Below are positions 33,815 to 39,258 of a DNA stretch of 39,258 nucleotides, in pieces. Under the pieces are notes generated by a model, which saw only the letters and a program-made list of their open reading frames with translations, searched no databases and was not told where the DNA came from. The stretch is from JANNYA01 sp031422315 (GTDB taxonomy: Bacteria > Pseudomonadota > Gammaproteobacteria > Xanthomonadales > SZUA-5). Within the stretch, counting starts at the first letter, position 1, and every line of letters begins with the position of its first letter. Where the stretch lies: positions 1 to 39,258 of the forward strand of contig JANOQN010000084.1 of assembly GCA_031422315.1 (NCBI GenBank), written 5' to 3'. The position numbers and the translations under genes were made by a program.

Positions 33815-34297
33815 TTAGCGATCTTCTTCTCCTTTGGGTTTCAGTTCCCACAGTACGTTCACAATGCGCCACGCGCCATTTTCGGTTCGAGCAACATGCA
33901 TGAAATCGACCCATTCATCCATCGTCAGTTTGACTGATGCCACGTTACAAAAACCGCTGAGAATCAATACCTCGGTGCGCTTGGGGGCCTTGGCATAGTG
34001 CGCTGCGTTCTCGGGCTTATTGCCACTCAACAGGCGTTCTTTGTCCATTTCACTCAGTCGACGCTGACCCGCTGCATCGGGCAAGTAGGCGCGTTTTGCC
34101 AGCGCATCGTGCAGTGAGCGTTCCATCCGTGCTCGGTCGCCGCTATACCAGCCTTCGGCGTAGTCCAAGGCAGTTGCCCGTATCGCACGCTGGTCGCCTT
34201 CGCTTAGCTTGGCGCACGCACTGGCGACTATTGGCGTCAAAGCGAAGCAAAGCAGGGGGGCGAGAATAAGTAGTGTCTTTGACATGGGAGTGCTCAT
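33815..34297 (-). CDS. Exported NTF2-like protein
   Basis: The start at 34297 is selected because it opens a signal peptide (MSTPMSKTLLILAPLLCFA, ending VASACA). Upstream in-frame codons belong to a short duplicated sequence shared with the end of the preceding gene. The mature part is an NTF2/lumazine-binding fold: AIRATALDYAEGWYSGDRARMERSLHDALAKR and the final strands DEWVDFMHVARTENGAWRIVNVLWEL. It follows a LamG-like gene by a few bases on the same strand, so they may form one transcript. Ligand unknown. No good ribosome binding site is visible. Confidence 0.75.
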   Translation of the reverse strand: MSTPMSKTLLILAPLLCFALTPIVASACAKLSEGDQRAIRATALDYAEGWYSGDRARMERSLHDALAKRAYLPDAAGQRRLSEMDKERLLSGNKPENAAHYAKAPKRTEVLILSGFCNVASVKLTMDEWVDFMHVARTENGAWRIVNVLWELKPKGEEDR

Positions 34298-35313
34298 TGT
34301 TTGGGGGCGGGAAGAGGTCGGGCTACAGCAGGCGGGCGCATCGAAGATGTGGGAATACAGCAAGCGGGTGCATCCTCGCTCACCCAGGAGCGCGCCAAGC
34401 CTCGATGAAGAGTCAATCGATAGTCTGGATCGATACGGTCCGCGATGGTGTCGCCTGCGTTTTCGTCGAACGAAAAATGTGCCGATACGCCATCTGATAC
34501 CACTGGCTCGCCGCGCGCGGCCGCAATGATCTCGGCGCTATCAAGCGATCGTGACCACAGGCGAAGCTCATCAACCTGTCCCTTATAATCTTCGTACTGA
34601 TTGAAAACCTGATCCCAGGCCGTCATGACTTCGGCGCCCAGTGCCCAGCCACCCAGCGCCGATGGATCGCCTGGGTGGGCAAGTGTGTCCCACCACGGAC
34701 GCATATCGACTTGCTCCGGAATCTCACGCGAGGCTTGTAGTTGACCGTCAATCCAGAGCTCGAGCACGGCACCTTTTGGGTTGCGCCAGCGACGTTGAGC
34801 AACAATGTGGTGCCAGCGATCATCCAGCAGGCTCGGCGCTGTGGATGCTGGCCAAGCCTGGACACTCCAGACTTTTCCAGGCACATCGAGATCACCATCT
34901 GCAAACATCCAGCGCAGCCGCCCACCACCATAAAACTGCAGGCTAAATGTGCCTTCTCGGGTGTCGTCGAAGTCGAACCCATGAGGGCGCGTATGTCCGT
35001 CGAGTAGAAAATTACCGGCAAGCCACCAGCTGGGTGACGACAGTGGCTCGGGGTCGGCATCCGACCAGTTTCGCAGTTGATCTTTGGAGGCGCGCCATAC
35101 TGGCCCAACCGGGAAAGAGGCGTCTGGTTTTATCCACAGTTCAAACGCAAATTCAGCTCGACCAAAATCGGACGGAAGACTTGGAATGTCGATAAAATCG
35201 AAACGCTGAGGAGCGCTCTCTAGTAGCCGCAAAGATGCCGAGCGGGCGCAATCGGAAATTGATAACGCAGTCAGCATCAGCATCAGGCTGATATTTGCAA
35301 CACGTAGGCTCAT
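34294..35313 (-). CDS. Exported LamG-like (concanavalin-type) domain protein
   Basis: The start at 35313 opens a signal peptide (MSLRVANISLMLMLTALSIS) followed by a LamG/jelly-roll domain: FAFELWIKPDASFP, a long beta region (FSLQFYGGGRLRWMF), DDRWHHIVAQRRW, LELWIDGQLQASREIP, GWALGAE and VDELRLWSRSLDSAEI, ending SAHFSFDENAG. These are the usual landmarks of the LamG laminin-type fold in bacterial surface or exported proteins that bind glycans. The stop overlaps the NTF2-like gene start region. The C-terminal ~20 residues (DAPACC...) come from a short duplicated sequence. Confidence 0.75.
   Translation of the reverse strand: MSLRVANISLMLMLTALSISDCARSASLRLLESAPQRFDFIDIPSLPSDFGRAEFAFELWIKPDASFPVGPVWRASKDQLRNWSDADPEPLSSPSWWLAGNFLLDGHTRPHGFDFDDTREGTFSLQFYGGGRLRWMFADGDLDVPGKVWSVQAWPASTAPSLLDDRWHHIVAQRRWRNPKGAVLELWIDGQLQASREIPEQVDMRPWWDTLAHPGDPSALGGWALGAEVMTAWDQVFNQYEDYKGQVDELRLWSRSLDSAEIIAAARGEPVVSDGVSAHFSFDENAGDTIADRIDPDYRLTLHRGLARSWVSEDAPACCIPTSSMRPPAVARPLPAPKQ
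34324..34374. repeat. Short near-direct duplication at a gene junction
   Basis: TACAGCAGGCGGGCGCATC (34324-34342) and TACAGCAAGCGGGTGCATC (34356-34374) are near-identical copies 32 bases apart. The offset is not a multiple of three, so the same Asp-Ala-Pro-Ala-Cys-Cys peptide appears both at the end of the LamG protein and in the extension upstream of the NTF2-like protein start. Confidence 0.6.
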
Positions 35314-35573
35314 GGGACTACTCGTAAGCTTGTGTTGCTTCCCGACGCATGCAGCGGGTGAAAGTTCCCTCGGATGAGCTGAAGCGAGCGCACTGAACGG
35401 CGTGGCAAAGCCGCGGAAATTTGCTCTCGGTGGTAGGCAGACGCAATGCAAAATCCGAGCAAAAAGCTGCTGAACGGACTTGCTTTTATAAGTTTCTTTT
35501 GTGTCTGTTGCACGAATTGACGTGCCAGGAATCGCTTTGGTTGAAGCTCGTGTGTTGCATCGTTGGTGTTCAT
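35310..35573 (-). CDS. Possible small protein upstream of the LamG gene
   Basis: An 87-aa frame starts at an ATG with a GAGAAAA stretch before it, and its TGA overlaps the LamG start as ATGA. This overlap is the main support. The product is basic and Ser/Gln/Arg-rich with one hydrophobic patch (FSSFLLGFCIASA) and no recognised domain. It may instead be a leader frame or chance. Confidence 0.25.
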   Translation of the reverse strand: MNTNDATHELQPKRFLARQFVQQTQKKLIKASPFSSFLLGFCIASAYHREQISAALPRRSVRSLQLIRGNFHPLHASGSNTSLRVVP

Positions 35574-35956
35574 AGTTTTCTCTATAAGTAATTAGATTTC
35601 TCGTTTGCCAAGGCAAACAAGTACGCCGGGTTGCTTTTTGTCGCTGCGCCAGGCCTGTGCTTCATTGATGGGAGCGACCACAAATTAGTGCGTCACGATT
35701 ACCATAAACGTTGGGCTTTGCAGAAAACGAACAGCATTTTCAAAAATAGATTTTGTGCCATTGATGGCGTGCAAACAAAAGCCTTCATCGTTAGCGCATG
35801 GCAACGCTTGCCAAGCAGAATATTTGATCCGCTTTCAACGGTTCGGTTTAGTGCTGCGCCTGCGTTTAAGTCAAGACGAAAGGCATTTCGCTAGCGATAG
35901 CATAAAAATCGCTAGCGCTAAGCAGGCATTAAAATTCGATGGGCTTGGAGTTCTCA
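35574..35956. other. Gene-poor region upstream of the glycosyltransferase
   Basis: No convincing gene is seen. The region contains the double CGCTAGCG palindrome listed separately and the ribosome binding site of the glycosyltransferase gene (TTGGAG at 35945-35950). Confidence 0.4.
35889..35917. promoter_or_regulatory. Two CGCTAGCG palindromes, candidate operator
   Basis: CGCTAGCGAT (35889-35898) and ATCGCTAGCG (35908-35917) are perfect inverted copies with nine bases between. Each also contains the self-palindrome CGCTAGCG, so two 8-bp palindromes are centred 21 bases, about two helical turns, apart. They lie ~40 bases before the glycosyltransferase start. Either a regulator site or an RNA hairpin is possible; there is no T run. 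Confidence 0.45.
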
Positions 35957-37261
35957 ATGATTTCTCAAAATACGCACTTTATTTTTATCGCCACCGGTAC
36001 CGCCGGGGATGTCTATCCATTCATTGGCCTCGCCAAGACATTTCAAGCCCAGGGGCGCAAAGTCACTTTCATTGGATCGGAATTTCATAGCGATATTCTC
36101 CGCAAATCTGGGCTGCCGTTTGTAAGTTTTGGAACCCGGGAAGAATATTGCCAAAGATACGATAACCCCGATATTTGGAACCCGCAAAAGGGCTTCGCCG
36201 CGTTGTTTACCGGCTTCAGCCTGCCGTGGCGGCAAATTGCAGACGCACTACAGGCATTACAAACGCAAGAGCGTTGCGTCGTTATTGCGCATCAAATTGC
36301 GCTGCCAGCGGCTGAGCTGGTGCGCGAATCTGGCGCGAATATTAAAATTGTTGGGGTCTGCCTTGCACCTTCCAATCTGCGTACCTGTTACGACCCATTA
36401 AACATCGGGCCATGGGCAGTGCCTAAATGGCTTCCAATGGCATGGCGTCGGCTATTGTGGCGCGTTATTGAAGCAGGTTTGATTGACCCGATTGCGGTGG
36501 CTGAAGTTAATGCACTGCGCACCAATGTCAAAGGACTTGCTTTGTCTCGACAAAACGAGGAATGCAAACATCCTCCCGTCAAAAGCTACTTAGCGCATAC
36601 GGCAGGTGTCGCCGACTTAACGGTCATGCTGGTGCCAGAGTGGTTTGCCGGGCCACATCCAGACTGGCCAAGCCCGCTGCAGATGGCGAGCTTTCCGCTT
36701 TACCAGCTATCCCCTGATGCGGCTTTGCCTGCTGCATTGAGCAATTTCCTAAACGCTGGGGATCGCCCCATCGTTTTCACGCCCGGCACCGGCCACGCGC
36801 ATGCAGATGCGTTTTTTCGCGCAGCTATCGTTGCAAGCGCGCGTCTTAAACGGCGGGCAATTTTTTTAACGCCGCTACGAACGCAAATACAGGCGGTGCT
36901 ACCCGACACGATTCACTGGCAACCCTATGTCTGCTTGAAGGCGCTTTTGCCACACGTCGCGGCCATCGTTCACCATGGCGGAATCGGTACCACGGCAGAG
37001 GCCTTGCGCGCGGGCGTGCCCCAGCTTGCGGTTCCTTTTGCGTGGGATCAGTTTGACAATGGTGCGCGGATTGCTGCGCTGGGCGTTGGCAACGTGCTGC
37101 ACGCGCAAAAGCTAACGGCGCGCCGGCTTGAGCAGGCACTTGCGGCGATACTGACCTCGAGTGCAATGCTTACTCAATGCGCGCACATGGCAAAAGAGTT
37201 CGCGGCGCATCCTGGCATTGAAAACGTGTGCCAAGAAATTGAAGAAAAGCTTGGCCTATAG
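35957..37261 (+). CDS. UGT/MGT-like glycosyltransferase (GT-B fold)
   Basis: ATG at 35957 is chosen for its TTGGAG site six bases upstream; an ATG 18 bases earlier lacks one. The 434-aa product starts with a nucleotide-sugar glycosyltransferase N-terminus (FIFIATGTAGDVYPFIGLAKTFQAQG), the GDVxP form seen in GT1/GT28-like enzymes, and carries the C-terminal donor-binding segment HHGGIGTTAEALRAGVPQLAVPFAWDQFDNGAR-type signature (His-His-Gly-Gly near 338). Relatives glycosylate sterols, lipids or natural products. The acceptor is unknown, and no biosynthetic cluster surrounds it. A small membrane protein gene follows. Confidence 0.9.
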   Translation: MISQNTHFIFIATGTAGDVYPFIGLAKTFQAQGRKVTFIGSEFHSDILRKSGLPFVSFGTREEYCQRYDNPDIWNPQKGFAALFTGFSLPWRQIADALQALQTQERCVVIAHQIALPAAELVRESGANIKIVGVCLAPSNLRTCYDPLNIGPWAVPKWLPMAWRRLLWRVIEAGLIDPIAVAEVNALRTNVKGLALSRQNEECKHPPVKSYLAHTAGVADLTVMLVPEWFAGPHPDWPSPLQMASFPLYQLSPDAALPAALSNFLNAGDRPIVFTPGTGHAHADAFFRAAIVASARLKRRAIFLTPLRTQIQAVLPDTIHWQPYVCLKALLPHVAAIVHHGGIGTTAEALRAGVPQLAVPFAWDQFDNGARIAALGVGNVLHAQKLTARRLEQALAAILTSSAMLTQCAHMAKEFAAHPGIENVCQEIEEKLGL

Positions 37262-37321
37262 TTGCGCTTCTCGTCACTCACTATCCGCACCCTTTCAATC
37301 TCAGAACTCAGGAAAAACATC

Positions 37322-37753
37322 ATGCTGCCTTACGGAACACAAACCCTCGTACTCGGCGGCGCACTGAGCGCTGCGGCGGCAATCGCGCATCTAGTCTGCA
37401 TTTTGCTTGGCGCGCCTGCGTATCGCTTTTTGGGCGCTGGCGAAAAAATGGCACGCGCCGCCGAAGCTGGAAAAGCCAGGCCTACCTTGATCACACTGGT
37501 TATCGCAGGCCTATTGTTTGTTTGGGCCGCCTACGCCTTTTCTGGCGCAGGCGTGATTCGCGAATTGCCATTAAGCAAGCTCGCACTGATGGCGATCAGC
37601 ACGGCGTACCTGGCCCGCGCATTCGCGTTTCCGTTGCTTAAGTCAGCCTTTCCCGATAATTCTGCACGCTTTTGGCTGGTTTCATCGGGAATTTGCCTGC
37701 TCATTGGGCTGTTGCACGCTTATGGTTTGGTCGCACAATGGTCAAGTCTGTAG
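37322..37753 (+). CDS. Small membrane protein with four helices, 143 aa
   Basis: The start at 37322 is supported by AGGAAAAA upstream; an earlier in-frame ATG right after the previous stop lacks one. Four hydrophobic segments lie at roughly 10-30, 53-75, 83-103 and 117-138, with a conserved-looking GAPAYRFLGAGEKMARAAEAGK loop after the first. The pattern resembles small integral proteins of unknown function common in proteobacteria. It follows the glycosyltransferase gene by 60 bases and may share its transcript. Confidence 0.72.
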   Translation: MLPYGTQTLVLGGALSAAAAIAHLVCILLGAPAYRFLGAGEKMARAAEAGKARPTLITLVIAGLLFVWAAYAFSGAGVIRELPLSKLALMAISTAYLARAFAFPLLKSAFPDNSARFWLVSSGICLLIGLLHAYGLVAQWSSL

Positions 37754-37853
37754 CGGTTAGCAATTTCAGCGGCCGCAAGAAAATGCTTGCGCTTTGAGCC
37801 TCACGACGAAAATGGGGCTTTTAGAAGTTTCCACCGATCAAGGATCGAAAATT

Positions 37854-38393
37854 ATGAAATTTGCTATTGCTTTACTTGCCCTATCGGCAAGTAGTTTGTG
37901 TCACTCAAAAACCTGCTCTGAAATTGAAAGCCGAACCGCTGCGCATGATTTCTATGCAACCGTCGACACAGGCAGACTGTTTTCCGTGCCGTCCGAAATA
38001 GAGTTAAAACAGCTAAAACCCTATATGACTACATCACTGTATAAGCTATTTTCTGCTGCCGCATTAGCCGAGAAAAAGGAATTTAAGCGCTCGCAAAGTA
38101 AAGCACCCCCAATTTTTCAGGGGCATTTATTCTCCGGTGTAACCGAAGGTTATACCAATTTCTACGTATCCAGCGCTGTTCCAGCCAAAAATGGCGCTGA
38201 GGTTTATGTGTGGCTTCAATACGCACAGCACCTTATGCCATATTATTTCGCAACTCCAGGTATTCTTGAGTGGAAAGAAAGAGTTGAAATAAAAGCAGAA
38301 GGCAAGCGCTGTTTGGTTAATAATATTTACTACACGCTTGATAGCGATAACGAAAGTTTGGCTGGTGTACTTGCGACTATTGTTACGCGCTAA
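37854..38393 (+). CDS. Exported protein of unknown function, DUF3828-like
   Basis: ATG at 37854 begins a signal peptide (MKFAIALLALSASSLCHS) with AAGGA ten bases upstream; a longer frame from 37794 lacks both. The mature part (about 160 aa) starts CSEIESRTAAHDFYATV and includes LKPYMTTSLYKLFSAAAL, then beta strands with NFYVSSAV and a final YTLDSDNES. The AxDFY...L.pyMt..L...l arrangement recalls DUF3828-like exported proteins; that link is tentative. Two mature Cys residues could pair. Confidence 0.65.
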   Translation: MKFAIALLALSASSLCHSKTCSEIESRTAAHDFYATVDTGRLFSVPSEIELKQLKPYMTTSLYKLFSAAALAEKKEFKRSQSKAPPIFQGHLFSGVTEGYTNFYVSSAVPAKNGAEVYVWLQYAQHLMPYYFATPGILEWKERVEIKAEGKRCLVNNIYYTLDSDNESLAGVLATIVTR

Positions 38394-38422
38394 AAGGGCG
38401 ATCCAAGTCGTTCAAGCGTGCG

Positions 38423-38680
38423 CTAGAGTATCGAAATTGCATCAATACGATCACAGCGAATAATGACTCGGCTCGAGGTTTGATTGCGCAGCTCAATCGT
38501 GTTTTCGTCGTGCCGGCGAACAAAGATCGCGTGGATAACTTGGGCATTGAGATAAATGGTGAGGCCCTTTTTCTGTGCAATACTTTGCTCCAATACTTCT
38601 TCCAAGATCGAACGGGATAGGCCATTGTTTTGGCTTTAGTTATTGCATTGCTCGGCCGGCAGATTAGTTTCTATGAGCAT
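38423..38680 (-). pseudogene. Sm/LSm-like small protein ORF with in-frame stop
   Basis: The last 60 codons (38605-38423) read like an Sm-fold protein: an N-terminal helix EEVLEQSIAQKK, then LTIYLNAQ, AIFVRRHDENTIELRN and SRVIIRCDRIDAISIL, comparable with Hfq-type strands. Going upstream in the same frame, the codons stay open, pass a TAA at 38636-38638, and reach an ATG at 38680 preceded by AGAG. So either a nonsense mutation split an 85-codon gene, or translation starts at TTG 38605. No ATG lies between. Sm-like membership is by pattern only. Confidence 0.4.
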
Positions 38681-39059
38681 GGGTTGCTCTTTAGTTGAAA
38701 ACGGCTAAGCCAACAGTATTTTTGTAACTCAACTTCAGCGCTCTGGTTGTAGTCTGACAAACATCATTTTGCAATTAATCAGACTGCACTGTTTGCTGAC
38801 TGAGCTTGAAAAAAAGCGAGCACCGGCATTTACCGGTGCTCGTTAAGTTAAGCGCAATCATTTCGAATCACCTTATTCCAATTCTAAATCAAATAGCTAA
38901 TTACGTTGGCTCGATCCGGTCTCCTAGACGTACATTAAGTACGCCTTCGTCGATCCCCACATCGCCGCCTTATTATCGTCTTGATTTAGAAATGGAATTA
39001 GTGCGCGGTCCGAATGAAAGCGCTTACGACGACATTTTATTATTGAATTTTGAATCAGC
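38681..39059. other. Gene-free stretch with one terminator
   Basis: No gene is recognised. It holds a strong hairpin at 38809-38842 (see terminator) and the 3' flank of the partial exported-protein gene. Confidence 0.45.
38809..38842 (-). terminator. Rho-independent terminator, minus strand
   Basis: CGAGCACCGG (38817-38826) pairs perfectly with CCGGTGCTCG (38833-38842) around a six-base loop, and on the minus strand is followed by seven Ts (38815-38809). It lies ~220 bases after the stop of the minus-strand partial gene at 39060 and probably ends its transcript. Confidence 0.88.
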
Positions 39060-39258
39060 TCACTCAAAGCCACTCTTAAAGATGTCATCCTGCACCGGCG
39101 GCGCTTCAACAATCGAGATAGCCGTGCCCACTTCGGAAGTATTTCCCGCAGTATCCGTGGCGGTAAAGCTCAGCACGCCGTTTGGCAATTGATCAGGCAC
39201 CAAAATATCCATCGTAAAATTGACCGGTGGCGCGCCTAACAGTTGGGTGATATTGCGG
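39060..39258 (-). CDS. C-terminal part of an exported protein with Ig-like repeat and GFE tail
   Basis: The minus strand from the window end to TGA at 39060-39062 is open for 65 codons. It reads as the end of a beta-sandwich repeat typical of bacterial Ig-like or proprotein-type surface modules (FTMDILVPDQLPNGVLSFTA, then DTAGNTSEVGTA), followed by SIVEAPPVQDD and the terminal IFKSGFE. The N-terminal part lies outside the window. It is the third intact protein here with the GFE ending. A strong terminator lies 220 bases downstream. The full domain content cannot be judged from this piece. Confidence 0.75.
   Translation of the reverse strand, partial: RNITQLLGAPPVNFTMDILVPDQLPNGVLSFTATDTAGNTSEVGTAISIVEAPPVQDDIFKSGFE

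Noticed and set aside
38806..39192. Plus-strand 128-codon frame near the window end
   Set aside because: It runs through the terminator hairpin and is antisense to the GFE-tailed protein end, which has clear domain character.

Overview
The window reads as chromosomal DNA of a gammaproteobacterium with moderate GC (about half, judged by eye), probably related to the Xanthomonadales/Lysobacterales. Supporting signs are: sodB, hscC, an amiB-like amidase next to miaA, xseA and pncC of gammaproteobacterial type; scattered paired REP-like hairpins together with a fragment of an IS200-type Y1 (REP-associated) transposase; and several exported proteins ending in a shared Gly-Phe-Glu C-terminus, which I associate from memory with that group. 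The order-level assignment is inference. No rRNA, tRNA, CRISPR array, phage or replication origin was recognised.

Layout. 1-2720 is a scrapyard: a minus-strand gene fragment cut by the window edge, the 5' part of an integrase-core transposase fused to the reversed 5' part of a Y1 transposase, one exported unknown protein, and a truncated DUF7931-like fragment. 2831-5653 holds sodB, an orphan FbpC-like ABC ATPase, a Cys-rich exported protein and a SnoaL-like protein, with REP pairs between them. 5865-9706 has a membrane J-domain-like protein divergent from a membrane GGDEF-EAL protein with a degenerate GGDEF motif. 9825-17799 is a cluster of exported proteins (glucose/sorbosone dehydrogenase-like, DUF4198, DUF4394-Calx-beta, DUF4331) interrupted by a NarL-type response regulator and soluble histidine kinase on the opposite strand. 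17937-20396 carries a VapBC toxin-antitoxin pair and a DUF4034-like lipoprotein. 20417-26048 is more conserved: pncC, a small membrane protein plus hscC, the amidase, then miaA. mutL, which normally lies between amiB and miaA in gammaproteobacteria, is missing, and a REP pair sits in its place.

26109-28958 is a probable small unit: a membrane-anchored AraC-type regulator, an exported NTF2/DJ-1 fusion and an exported NTF2-like paralogue of the fusion's N-terminus. 29236-31466 (minus) is xseA overlapping an exported LigE-type ATP-dependent DNA ligase. 31643-39258 is accessory: an AT-rich gene for an exported HExxH protein, small membrane proteins, a PaaI-like thioesterase, an NTF2-like protein, a LamG-like exported protein, a UGT-like glycosyltransferase, a nonsense-interrupted Sm-like ORF, and the C-terminus of a large exported protein cut by the window end.

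The most interesting pattern is the short C-terminal tail, hydrophobic-Phe/Leu-x-Asn/Ser-Gly-Phe-Glu-stop, on three otherwise unrelated proteins (9825-11180, 13925-16033, 39060-39258), plus a decayed fourth copy at 33221-33277. It lacks the membrane helix and basic end of LPXTG or PEP-CTERM signals and could be a sorting or secretion signal.
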